Assembly: GCA_903911435.1 (NCBI GenBank)
Contig: CAIWDF010000080.1
Span: 1-33,867 of the forward strand
Length of the DNA: 33,867 nt
From: an uncultured Bacteroidota bacterium
GTDB taxonomy: Bacteria > Bacteroidota > Bacteroidia > 2-12-FULL-35-15
Direction of reading: 5' to 3'
Part shown: one piece after another, positions 15,331 to 24,030 of the stretch
Numbering within the stretch: the first letter of the stretch is position 1
Layout of the letters: every line of letters starts with the position of its first letter
Notes under the pieces: model-generated
What the model was told of the DNA's origin: nothing
Databases searched by the model: none
What the model saw: only the letters and a program-made list of their open reading frames with translations
Program-made: the position numbers and the translations under genes

Positions 15331-15426
15331 CTCCAAATTTTGCCAACCATCGGTTGTTTGGCGGTAGTTTTCTACTCGCTATGGCGATGGTTCGAGATTT
15401 TTGCAATAATTGCAAATTTTGGGAGC
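15331..15426 (-). other. Possibly structured 3' untranslated region
   Basis: Between the PNGase F-like stop and its terminator there are nested inverted repeats: AACCATCG/CGATGGTT (15345-15352, 15385-15392), a GTAG-TTTT-CTAC stem inside them, a 15-base palindrome at 15401-15415 (TTGCAATAATTGCAA), and loosely complementary outer AT-rich arms. This could be a folded RNA end or an old repeat. Confidence 0.4.
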
Positions 15427-15500
15427 ATCCTAACCGTCATTTTAGGTGAAAATCCTGCCCAAAATTTGGTCTTTTCAGTCCCCTTTTGCTTCGCAATTTT

Positions 15501-18500
15501 TTATTGAATAATCATCCTCTTCGACACAAATTCATCACCCGTGCGAAGCGTTACAAAATACACTCCTTTTTTAAGGAATGATAAATCGGCATTTACACTT
15601 TCGGCAGTGAGACTTTTGAATTCATAGTTATACACTTTTTTACCCATCACATCAAAAATCTCAATCTTGCCATCCTTGCGAACCGACAAATCAACGTTGA
15701 TGTAGACATGACCATCAGAAGGATTGGGGTAAACATTGAGCAGCGCTTTATCGGTATACACCAAGTCGTTGGTACTCGAAGTTAAGCCAACGGTGAACTG
15801 TTGATAGACTTTCCCACCAAAATCGGCATTGAAATTTTTGAAAATAGCATTCGGTGTCACACGTCTAAAACGAAGATAACCAGAACCCTGATTGGTATTC
15901 GCCCACCAACTCAATCCATCTCCACCGCCACCGCCATTTCCAGCAGCATTATCGGTGAGTTCGAAGGTATAGCAACCATTCGGAAGGTGAATCAGAGTAT
16001 CTCTGTAAACCGTATTGGCAAGCATATTACTATGCGAAATAATAATATTTCCTACATCATCTTTCAACGTATAGGCATTGTCTTGTGGATAATTATTTGT
16101 TTTTAACTCAATCACCATTGGAACAGGAAACACGTTTGGATAGGTGAAATGCGAAAGCTTAACATTGTTGTTGGCATATTGATCAGTTCCTCCATTCGGA
16201 TTACTAACCGAAACAGTAAAGTCGGTTGCGCCTTGCAGCCACGCGAAAGTGCCGAGTGTAACCGTTGCCGACTCGGTAAACTTAAGATTGCCGGTCCAAT
16301 GATAGGTTGACAAAACAGCTCCCACCAAGCCATACGTAATGTCGAGCGAAGTGAGAACGGTAGAACCTGTATTCTTTATTTTCACAATAGGGCTGGTACA
16401 AACCGGATTGTATCGTCCATACATCTGGTCAGTGCTTGGCGAGAGGATATCCTCAACAGCTGCATCCAACGTGTGATTGGGAGCACCATACGTTATCAGT
16501 TGGTCTTCTATTTGAAAATAATCCCAACTGCCCGTATGCGTATAAGGCTGCACCGAGTGGTTGAGGGCTACTGTATTATTAGGCAAAGCAAACGGAGAAA
16601 GTTCCCAATCGTAGGTCCACACTTCGGCACCCGGACACCAATTGGCACGACTATACACCCATGTGCCACCTTGTGGATAAACAGGATTCACATCACAGTT
16701 ATCACGCCAAACGGTTTTCGAAAACTGTTGAATACCGTTCACCTTAAAGTAATGTGGAATGGCGCAAAATTCGGAACAGTTGTTAGGTGTGTCCATGCCA
16801 TGCCCCGTAATACGCGACTTCCAGCGCGAGTTAAAAGCATTAGCCGGAATATTTAAATTGAGTGTCTGAAGATGCGTGATGGAATCTGTTGGTGTACCAT
16901 AGTTGAACCCTCCATTCCAAAGGTTCTTCACAGCTATTGGGTCGCGTGGCGGAATACCTTTGATTAATAAAAATTTCACATCCAACAATTCCTGCCAATT
17001 GCCAGCATTCAAATGAACACTATCGGCAAGCAAGGTACGATAATCACTCACATCAAAGGTCCAAGTGAAACCATTGCCCAAGCTCAAACCATTGCCATAA
17101 GGGGTAATGAAGCGAGCCAACTCATAACGTAACACTTGTGGAAATTTGTGATACCAATTGTAATACACTTCATTCATGGTAGAGTCAGGCGTTACAAGGG
17201 TCGAATCGTAAGCAACACCTTGCGCATTGTATAAATAATGATTGTAATACGAAGGCCATACATTATAAGTAGAAGTTACGCCTCCCGGATTATTAATAGA
17301 ATCGGTATAAGTAATAATTTGAACAGGTACATTCACGGTAGAGTCAACCACCAAAGTAGAGTCTAAATGCTGAGTGTACACACCTTGTTCGAAAATAATA
17401 TTAGGACGTAAAGTAGAAGTAGTAAGTCCCGAAACAATCTCTGCAGCGTCTCTCAACGGATTATCAACCGAATTTAAGGTAGCTGTAGGATGAGCCACTG
17501 GTGCTGCATCGGCAAAGGTCATGTAATTTCCGTCATCAAAATGATAATACAAAGCAAGGTTCGCATAATTAGGATGAGCAGCATCAATTTGTTTATTCAT
17601 ATAGGATTGAATGGTAGCTGCCGACAACTCCGCATTAAACACAGCAAACTCATCTATCTTGCCCTCGTAGGTTTGAGAGCCACTCCAGTTGCCTTTTCCA
17701 ATTCTGAAATTCTTAATACCTTTCATACTCTTGGTTTTGCCAGTGCCGGAAAACCAAAGAGCACCATTCAAATAAATTTTCATAGCACCTGTAACTGTGC
17801 TTTTTGTAAACGCCCAATGATTCCATTGCCCTTTAATTTCGGCAGATACAGCCGCTTTGTTTATTCTATCGTATGAAGTACCACCATATCCTGCATCCCA
17901 ATACACATTGCTATCCGACCACGGAAGATGTGAATTCAACAAACGATTGCCAAGGGAGTCAACTGCTTCGAAAGCAGTACCATTCATCGGTTGCAGAGTC
18001 GGTGACCCGTAACACCAAAACGTAACCGTTACGAAAGAGTCAATAGCAGCGAGCTGATTGTTCAATGGAATGTTTACGTATCCTGCACTATGAAAGGCGG
18101 CTACTCTATCGCTTCCCGCGTTGCTCAACGATGAGTTGAATGAAGTAGTGCTTGCTGCCAAAAGGTTATCCGTGCTCGGTACAAGGTTATCGTAAGTAAT
18201 ATCAACCAATAAATTCGAAAGACCATCCCAATTGAAAGGTATGGTGAACTGCAGACTATTCCAGCCCAGCAATGTGAATTGAGTGTTTTGTGAGTACACC
18301 GTAGTAAAGGCCGTATCGCTATAAGTAGCTTGCGACAATGAGTCGAGAGGTGATGATTTGATTCTTATTTTCATGTTGTGCAAATTACCACCCAACGATT
18401 GAAGATAAAACTGAAGACCCGATATAGCACCAGCACTCATTCCTGCAGCAGTTATTTCACTCGCTTTCCAAAGATATTGAGTATGCGAAACAGGTTGAGA

Positions 18501-18956
18501 AGCATCAAAAGGAAGAGTGCTTGCAGCCGAACCATTGCCAACGGTATAGGTGTTCAAGGAGGAAGTACCAGTGTTCACCATGTAATACTGCCAACTAGGA
18601 TGATAACTATACGAAGGAGTGTTCATATAACTATACATAGCAGGAGCAGCACCATTCACGGTGTACACCGGCTGATGCATCAAGGTGGAATCTTGCAAGT
18701 GAGTATGCTTATACAAATACGTATACGTTAAATAATCCCACTCACCACAAGCAGGCGACTGCGCAGGATTACACTTCAGCGTGTATTTCATCAACACCTT
18801 CTCACACCTCATGGTATCTGAGGGGAAAACAAACCATGCATCTTGTGGCGAACCAAAACTAAATGTTTGAACCACTACGGTATCTCCCGGACTAGCCATC
18901 GAATTGAGTGTAACGAAAGCACTAAGAATAAAACTAAGAATAACTATTTTCTTCAT
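15501..18956 (-). CDS. Secreted PNGase F-like protein with LamG insertion and T9SS sorting domain
   Basis: A 1151-residue exported protein with a signal peptide (1-21). The N-terminal part carries a PNGase F-like block, KVLMKYTLKC...CGEWDYL (54-76), including Trp73-Asp74, near where PNGase F has its catalytic Asp. The rest of that domain resumes only at about 600-665 (LRYELARFITPYGNGL). The C-terminal domain at about 700-790 has NCSEFC, TVWRDNCDVNPVYPQGGTW and RANWCPG, strongly PNGase F-like with several Cys. Between them lie about 450 extra residues, including a LamG/concanavalin-like domain (about 285-455; WNHWAFTKS, YEGKIDEFAVFN). Residues about 1070-1151 form the T9SS domain (LNVYPNPSDGHVYINV). 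It may remove N-glycans from glycoproteins; activity of the split catalytic domain is unproven. Monocistronic, with its own terminator. Confidence 0.9.
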   Translation of the reverse strand: MKKIVILSFILSAFVTLNSMASPGDTVVVQTFSFGSPQDAWFVFPSDTMRCEKVLMKYTLKCNPAQSPACGEWDYLTYTYLYKHTHLQDSTLMHQPVYTVNGAAPAMYSYMNTPSYSYHPSWQYYMVNTGTSSLNTYTVGNGSAASTLPFDASQPVSHTQYLWKASEITAAGMSAGAISGLQFYLQSLGGNLHNMKIRIKSSPLDSLSQATYSDTAFTTVYSQNTQFTLLGWNSLQFTIPFNWDGLSNLLVDITYDNLVPSTDNLLAASTTSFNSSLSNAGSDRVAAFHSAGYVNIPLNNQLAAIDSFVTVTFWCYGSPTLQPMNGTAFEAVDSLGNRLLNSHLPWSDSNVYWDAGYGGTSYDRINKAAVSAEIKGQWNHWAFTKSTVTGAMKIYLNGALWFSGTGKTKSMKGIKNFRIGKGNWSGSQTYEGKIDEFAVFNAELSAATIQSYMNKQIDAAHPNYANLALYYHFDDGNYMTFADAAPVAHPTATLNSVDNPLRDAAEIVSGLTTSTLRPNIIFEQGVYTQHLDSTLVVDSTVNVPVQIITYTDSINNPGGVTSTYNVWPSYYNHYLYNAQGVAYDSTLVTPDSTMNEVYYNWYHKFPQVLRYELARFITPYGNGLSLGNGFTWTFDVSDYRTLLADSVHLNAGNWQELLDVKFLLIKGIPPRDPIAVKNLWNGGFNYGTPTDSITHLQTLNLNIPANAFNSRWKSRITGHGMDTPNNCSEFCAIPHYFKVNGIQQFSKTVWRDNCDVNPVYPQGGTWVYSRANWCPGAEVWTYDWELSPFALPNNTVALNHSVQPYTHTGSWDYFQIEDQLITYGAPNHTLDAAVEDILSPSTDQMYGRYNPVCTSPIVKIKNTGSTVLTSLDITYGLVGAVLSTYHWTGNLKFTESATVTLGTFAWLQGATDFTVSVSNPNGGTDQYANNNVKLSHFTYPNVFPVPMVIELKTNNYPQDNAYTLKDDVGNIIISHSNMLANTVYRDTLIHLPNGCYTFELTDNAAGNGGGGGDGLSWWANTNQGSGYLRFRRVTPNAIFKNFNADFGGKVYQQFTVGLTSSTNDLVYTDKALLNVYPNPSDGHVYINVDLSVRKDGKIEIFDVMGKKVYNYEFKSLTAESVNADLSFLKKGVYFVTLRTGDEFVSKRMIIQ

Positions 18957-19043
18957 ATTGATATATTATAGGATGTAAAAATGAAACAAATTTTAATTTA
19001 ACACTAAAAAAAGTGACGAAATCTTAAGTTTGAATAAAATGAT

Positions 19044-19634
19044 TTAGTGAGATACAATCTTTTTGATGGTTTTTAGGATGATTTTAAAATCAGTCATCAT
19101 GCCTTGTTCGTCAATGTATTTCAAGTTAAGTTTCAACTTAGCGGGCATTATCTCCGTGACGTAAACCTTTTCTGGGTCAATAGCTTTTCCCAAAATTTCG
19201 TTCTCGTTACTGTATTCAATACTTGCGTAATCAGTAATTCCAGGTTTCACAAAGAGCACCTTCAACTGCTCTTCACTATACATGTCCACATACCTCCTCA
19301 CCTCCGGCCGTGGACCTACCAAACTCATATGACCAAGGAAGACATTAAGTAGCTGAGGCAATTCATCGAGTTTATACTTCCTTATAAAATAACCCATTCT
19401 GGTGATTCGGCTATCACGTCCGCCAACTGTAATCAAACTGCCTTTGTCAGCATTTACCCGCATCGACCTAAATTTAAAAAGTTTGAAATCCTTACCTGCT
19501 CTTCCCACGCGCACTTGTTTGTAAAACACACCACCACGCGAATCCATCACAATCATCAAACCAAGTATGATGAAAAAAGGAAGCAGGATAATTAATCCAA
19601 TAGAAGAAAAAACAAGGTCAATGATTCTTTTCAA
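19044..19634 (-). CDS. Small phosphoglycosyl transferase (PglC-like sugar transferase)
   Basis: A 196-residue monotopic membrane enzyme that moves a sugar-1-phosphate from UDP-sugar to undecaprenyl phosphate, the first step of a lipid-linked glycan. One hydrophobic segment (about 6-30) is followed by FYKQVRVGR, FKLFKFRSMRV, the catalytic-type Asp90-Glu91 in KLDELPQLLNVF, and SLVGPRPEV (104-112). It is the short PglC form without the extra N-terminal part of WbaP/WcaJ. The start is TTG at 19634, because the in-frame codons before it end in a stop and the N-terminus KRIIDLVFSSIGL fits the family. It is the last gene of the locus, 39 bp after the aminotransferase gene; together they suggest an amino sugar as first residue, by analogy with PglE and PglC. 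Confidence 0.93.
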   Translation of the reverse strand: MKRIIDLVFSSIGLIILLPFFIILGLMIVMDSRGGVFYKQVRVGRAGKDFKLFKFRSMRVNADKGSLITVGGRDSRITRMGYFIRKYKLDELPQLLNVFLGHMSLVGPRPEVRRYVDMYSEEQLKVLFVKPGITDYASIEYSNENEILGKAIDPEKVYVTEIMPAKLKLNLKYIDEQGMMTDFKIILKTIKKIVSH

Positions 19635-19673
19635 GATGACTAGCTTATCAATGTTTAATTTTTAGGAGAGTGT

Positions 19674-20897
19674 TTAGCCGATTACCTTTTGAACAGATGT
19701 TACCACAGCGTTAATCACCGTGTTAATCATCTCTTCGGTCAAATCGTAAAAAACAGGCAAGGTAATTTCTCGCGAATAATTATCATAAGTGGTAGGATAA
19801 TTTTTAATATTATATCCTTGCTTTTTGTAGAAGCTCATCATAGGTACAGGAATGAAATGGACATTCACCGAAACATTACAATCGAATATCTCTTTAATGA
19901 TGGCATCTCTTTGCGATTCAGTAATACCTTTTATACGCAAGGGATAGAGATGATAACAAGTTTCAATAGAAGTGTCATTCGTTGGATGAATAAATTGAAC
20001 AGGAATTTGCGCCCAATCATATTTCGATAGCGCACTTGAGTACTTTTCGCAAATAGCTTTACGTTTAGATAAAGTATCCACATCGTAACGCGCCAACTCA
20101 ACAAGGCCAATAGCTGCCATTATATCAGTCATGTTGCATTTGTAACCTGCCTCTACTATGTCGTATCGCCAATTGCCTTTTTGTGTTTTTGCCAAGGCGT
20201 CTTTATCCTGTCCATGAAGCGTTTTCACACACAGCGATTTATAAACTGCATCATTATCGAATGGTTCAGGAAGATTTAAAGCAATGGCTCCACCTTCGGC
20301 AGTGGTTAAGTTCTTTACCGCGTGAAATGAAAATACCGAAACATCTGTCAATGAACCTGCTCGTTTGCCTTTATACCAAGCACCAACAGAATGCGCAGAA
20401 TCGGAAAGCACCAAAATACGGCCAAGAATTTTCTGCTCATCAGTAGATGCAATGAATGTTGCACTGTGCTTTTTTACCAATGTATTGATAGCATCGTAAT
20501 CGCAGGGATAACCTGCAAAATCAACAGGCATCACCACTTTTGTTTTCGAAGTTATTGCCTTCTCAATATTTTGAACAGAAATGTTGAAGTCATCCGAATT
20601 AACATCAACAAACACAGGTGTAGCTCCGCAATGCATCACCACATTGGCTGTGGCGGAATAGGTGTATGCCGGCAAAATCACTTCATCGCCTTCTTTCACC
20701 CCATACCAACGCAAAATAATTTCTAAGCCTGCAGTGGCACTATTCAAACACAAGGTTGATTGGTTGCCACAATATTTCGTTAGTTCCTTTTCAAACAACT
20801 TCGTTTGAGGGCCAGTAGTTATCCAACCCGATTTTAAAACCTTGGTTACTTCGTCAATTATTTTTTGATCAATGTGTGGGGGCGAAAATGGTATCAT
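19674..20897 (-). CDS. DegT/DnrJ/EryC1/StrS-family PLP aminotransferase
   Basis: A 407-residue PLP enzyme that converts a 4-keto (or 3-keto) nucleotide sugar into an amino sugar. Lys195 in FSFHAVKNLTTAEGG should form the Schiff base. SDSAHS (Asp166) contacts the cofactor, and SGWITTGP and PAYTYSATANV are typical N-terminal motifs. Length is slightly above the common 370-390; the extra residues are around 140-165 (KHSATFIASTDEQKILGR), inside the cofactor domain. It sits between the O-antigen ligase and the phosphoglycosyl transferase. No dehydratase or acetyltransferase is in the window, so the 4-keto sugar must be made elsewhere. A PglE, PseC or Wbp-type role is plausible. Confidence 0.93.
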   Translation of the reverse strand: MIPFSPPHIDQKIIDEVTKVLKSGWITTGPQTKLFEKELTKYCGNQSTLCLNSATAGLEIILRWYGVKEGDEVILPAYTYSATANVVMHCGATPVFVDVNSDDFNISVQNIEKAITSKTKVVMPVDFAGYPCDYDAINTLVKKHSATFIASTDEQKILGRILVLSDSAHSVGAWYKGKRAGSLTDVSVFSFHAVKNLTTAEGGAIALNLPEPFDNDAVYKSLCVKTLHGQDKDALAKTQKGNWRYDIVEAGYKCNMTDIMAAIGLVELARYDVDTLSKRKAICEKYSSALSKYDWAQIPVQFIHPTNDTSIETCYHLYPLRIKGITESQRDAIIKEIFDCNVSVNVHFIPVPMMSFYKKQGYNIKNYPTTYDNYSREITLPVFYDLTEEMINTVINAVVTSVQKVIG

Positions 20898-20918
20898 ATC
20901 GTTAATTAAATTACAAAG

Positions 20919-22136
20919 TTAATCTTTACTCTTTGATTTATGAAAACATAGCAAGGAGTTGAAGAAAGCAAAAAACATCACCCCAGCTTGCGTCTCAAGC
21001 ATCGACTCGGGTAAGAAATTTAGAATAATAATAATGAGAAATAATAGATAAACCAAATTACCATTCTTAAACGCAAAGATTAATGGAAAATACAAATTGG
21101 AAAGAAGCAAAACAAAACCAATAATACCTAAGGCAACAAAAACTTGATAGAACTCGTTATGGGCATTTAAATCATGTTCAATGGCACCTGTCATACCCCG
21201 TTTTGTGTATTCCTTCATCAAGGCATCTTTAGCATCACCTGTACCAACACCAACCCAAAGGTTCTCCGAAATCACCTGATTAGCTGCATTCCATATCAAC
21301 AACCGAACAGCAGTACTCTCTGCATCCGTGCTTTTTGGTGTTGGATTGACCACAGCGGAAAAAGCCCTATCAATCCTTCCTTGTATTTCAGGAACCAATT
21401 TAATTACCATCACAGAAGATATGGCTAATAACAACAAACCCAATATCCCAATGAGATATTTCTTATGAGTGATGATATAGGAAATAATAAAGAACACATA
21501 CATCAAAACCATAGTGATGATACCCATCTTTGAAGAAAGAAGTAAAACAATCACTGATAAGAATAGAACTAAAAGAAGGATAATGAGATTATTTACAACG
21601 AGAACTGTTCTATTATTTTGAAGAAGATTAATCAATATCCAACCAATACACACATTAATATACATGGAGAAATAGCTAGGATGAATGAAATAGGAAAACA
21701 CTTCGTAATAAAAATCATTCTCCCCAATCGTAAAGTAAACATAAGAAGCCCTTATTAAAATGATAAAGGAAGATAGAACAACTCCCGAAATCAGAGCATA
21801 GAAAATTGAATCTTTTGCTCTCGTATTAAATGGACGAGAAGAGAGCAAAACAGGAAAAATGAGCAAAGAAAGTTTCACTTGTAAATCGAATCCTGCCGAA
21901 TCGATATTCTGACTATAGAGTAATCCTACTGCATGAAGCAAATAGAAAGAACAGAACAAAAGCGAATACTTGTTCTTTAAAAATGAACTGAGCTTGTTTT
22001 TGAAATCACCTTCAACCAACCAGTTGACAACCATCAAAACAATAAACACAGGAGTGAGTCGTGCAAATGGCAAGCTAAAGGCAATGAGTATCGCCAAATA
22101 GAAATGTAATTTAATATGTACTTGATTTTTCGACAA
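20919..22136 (-). CDS. O-antigen ligase / Wzy-type polytopic membrane protein
   Basis: A 405-residue protein with about ten to twelve membrane segments. The long periplasmic loop (about 245-325) holds RLLIWNAA (279-286), GVGTGD (296-301) and NAHNEFYQVFVALGIIG (324-340), the His326-containing signature of the WaaL/O-antigen polymerase family. It would join finished polysaccharide to lipid A-core in the periplasm, or polymerise repeats; ligase fits better because the locus encodes an ABC ATPase and no Wzx flippase. The start is a TTG two bases after the stop of the upstream methyltransferase gene; the next Met would remove the first membrane segment. Confidence 0.88.
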   Translation of the reverse strand: MSKNQVHIKLHFYLAILIAFSLPFARLTPVFIVLMVVNWLVEGDFKNKLSSFLKNKYSLLFCSFYLLHAVGLLYSQNIDSAGFDLQVKLSLLIFPVLLSSRPFNTRAKDSIFYALISGVVLSSFIILIRASYVYFTIGENDFYYEVFSYFIHPSYFSMYINVCIGWILINLLQNNRTVLVVNNLIILLLVLFLSVIVLLLSSKMGIITMVLMYVFFIISYIITHKKYLIGILGLLLLAISSVMVIKLVPEIQGRIDRAFSAVVNPTPKSTDAESTAVRLLIWNAANQVISENLWVGVGTGDAKDALMKEYTKRGMTGAIEHDLNAHNEFYQVFVALGIIGFVLLLSNLYFPLIFAFKNGNLVYLLFLIIIILNFLPESMLETQAGVMFFAFFNSLLCFHKSKSKD

Positions 22137-22138
22137 TT

Positions 22139-22810
22139 TTATTTCCTTATTACTGCGATTAAGTGTGTTCTTAAAAATCTAAAAGTATTAAAAAAAGGAT
22201 ACCCTTTACCTACCCTTCTTCCAATTGGAGGTGCCAATGTAACTTTAATAAAGCTAAACTTGGTACCAAGAGGAAAAAGCGCCTTTATTCTTTTTCTTGA
22301 TACTTTTCTTACGTCTTTATTATTCGGGTTGTTGTAAACAAAATCGTACCAAAGTATAATTCCATCATCACTCAGTACTTCCCACATTTTTTTTGCAACA
22401 GCTAATTGCATATCATCATTTAATATTGAGGTGAAGACCGTAGATTGAAAAACGATATCAAATTTAATATCGATATTTATATCCACAGCATTCCCTTCTA
22501 AAACATTTATTTCACAGTAATTCTTTTTTAAATCATTTATTCTTTCATCTATAAGCTCGTTGGCATATATATTCGAATAAGAAATGCCAAGTTGATGAAA
22601 AAACTCGATATTTGAACCTCCACCTGCTCCTATTTCAATTAATTTTCGATTTGTTAAATTAGAAAATGATTTATGGATAATAGATTCATACACTTTTTCT
22701 CGTTCAGCCACTATGAATCTAGAATACATTGCATGACTATATTTCCCAGAGGATTCAATTTTCTTTCGATTGACATAAGCCTTTTTTATCTTTTCAACTT
22801 CTTCTTGCAT
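22139..22810 (-). CDS. Class I SAM-dependent methyltransferase
   Basis: A 223-residue Rossmann-fold methyltransferase, probably for a sugar or glycan end. Motif I is LIEIGAGGGSNIEF (57-70), and FDIVFQSTVFTSI is the post-II strand. I start it at the ATG at 22810, which overlaps the stop of the upstream GT4 gene as TGATG; a GTG one codon earlier is less likely. The C-terminal 30 residues (PIGRRVGKGYPFFNTFRFL) are basic and aromatic and may touch the membrane. It could methylate a residue in the O-chain or cap the chain end; the substrate is not visible from sequence. Confidence 0.85.
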   Translation of the reverse strand: MQEEVEKIKKAYVNRKKIESSGKYSHAMYSRFIVAEREKVYESIIHKSFSNLTNRKLIEIGAGGGSNIEFFHQLGISYSNIYANELIDERINDLKKNYCEINVLEGNAVDINIDIKFDIVFQSTVFTSILNDDMQLAVAKKMWEVLSDDGIILWYDFVYNNPNNKDVRKVSRKRIKALFPLGTKFSFIKVTLAPPIGRRVGKGYPFFNTFRFLRTHLIAVIRK

Positions 22811-24030
22811 CACACCAATTTTAGTTGCTCATGAAACTTCTCTGCAATTTGGTCCCGTGTGAAATTTGCTTTCACATAGTTATAACCATTTAGTCCCAGA
22901 ATTTTCAATTCTGTCCTATTATTAAAAAGCTGAAGTGCCTTTTCAGCTAAATCTTCTGCATCATCAGGAATAAATGCTAATCCACATTTTCCATTATCAA
23001 TAAACAAATCCTTCGCCTCTCCTTCAACACCCAAGAGCAGCGGCTTTTTCATGGCCAAGTTCTCAAATATTTTAGAAGGAATAGCGCCTTTAAACAATTC
23101 TAATCGTCTTAAAGGGATGACGGCTACATCAATAACGGAAACAATTCCAGGCATTTGAATTTTAGTCACCGAATCAAAAAAGTAAACATTTTCAGTTTTT
23201 AAAGATGCTGAAAGATTTATTAGTTCTTCTTTTTCTGGTCCACTGCCGATTATTAAGAATTTTATCTTTTCGTTTTGTTTTAATTTATCTGCTGCCTTTA
23301 TTATTACTTCTAATCCTTGTGCATGACCTAATATACCAGCGTAAAGCAAGAGAAAATCATCGGCATCAAAACCATTCTGCATTCTCCAATCTGATGAAAT
23401 ATTATCGAAATTATAAAACCCTAAATCAACACCATTCGGTAACCAAAACACTTTTTTGTCAGGGAATCTTAATTGAATGTTCCTACATATTCCCTGTGTT
23501 TGCCCGCAAATTAATTCAGACTTACGATACATAAACTCTTCTAATCTCGTTGCAGTCTTGAGGAAAAATTGATTAGTTACCAGCCCAAGTTTCTCAGCGC
23601 TCTCTGGCCATAAATCAGAAACATTGAATACCAGTTTTGATTTCTTACTTCTCTTCAGAATATATGCCGTAATCCCTAAAAACAAAGGAGGACTTTCGCA
23701 TAATATGAAATCAAATTTCCCAATCTTGAATAAACCAACATGCATCGAGGAAAACACAAATGAAAAGTAGTTAAGTAATCTTTTGAAGATACCCTTACTT
23801 TTACTGACGTATATCCAAGAACGATGCACTTGTAATCCACTCATGTCTTCGTAATGATAAAATTTACCTTTATATTCATCATGAATTTCCATTTGAGGAT
23901 AATTAGGCATTGCAGTAAGAACACTAATCTCTTCTCCCCTATCTTGCAATCGAACCGCTAACTCATACAATCGATTTTGAGGTGCACCAACTTCAGGAGG
24001 AAAATACTGAGTAAGGATTAATATTCTCAT
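22810..24030 (-). CDS. GT4 glycosyltransferase, WbuB/WcaI-like
   Basis: A 406-residue GT-B glycosyltransferase. The N-terminus MRILILTQYFPPEVGAPQNR matches the WbuB-like subgroup, whose known member transfers an N-acetyl-fucosamine-type residue. The C-terminal half has LLYAGILGHAQGLEVIIKAA, IPSKIFENLAMKKPLLLGV (donor-binding EX7E-type region) and EGEAKDL, all usual in this group. It shares a four-base ATGA overlap with the upstream GT4 gene and a TGATG overlap with the downstream methyltransferase gene. Sugar specificity by analogy only. Confidence 0.92.
   Translation of the reverse strand: MRILILTQYFPPEVGAPQNRLYELAVRLQDRGEEISVLTAMPNYPQMEIHDEYKGKFYHYEDMSGLQVHRSWIYVSKSKGIFKRLLNYFSFVFSSMHVGLFKIGKFDFILCESPPLFLGITAYILKRSKKSKLVFNVSDLWPESAEKLGLVTNQFFLKTATRLEEFMYRKSELICGQTQGICRNIQLRFPDKKVFWLPNGVDLGFYNFDNISSDWRMQNGFDADDFLLLYAGILGHAQGLEVIIKAADKLKQNEKIKFLIIGSGPEKEELINLSASLKTENVYFFDSVTKIQMPGIVSVIDVAVIPLRRLELFKGAIPSKIFENLAMKKPLLLGVEGEAKDLFIDNGKCGLAFIPDDAEDLAEKALQLFNNRTELKILGLNGYNYVKANFTRDQIAEKFHEQLKLV

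Noticed and set aside
19674-20897. Frameshift or insertion artefact in the aminotransferase
   Set aside because: The protein is slightly long around 140-165, but the frame is continuous and all cofactor motifs are intact.
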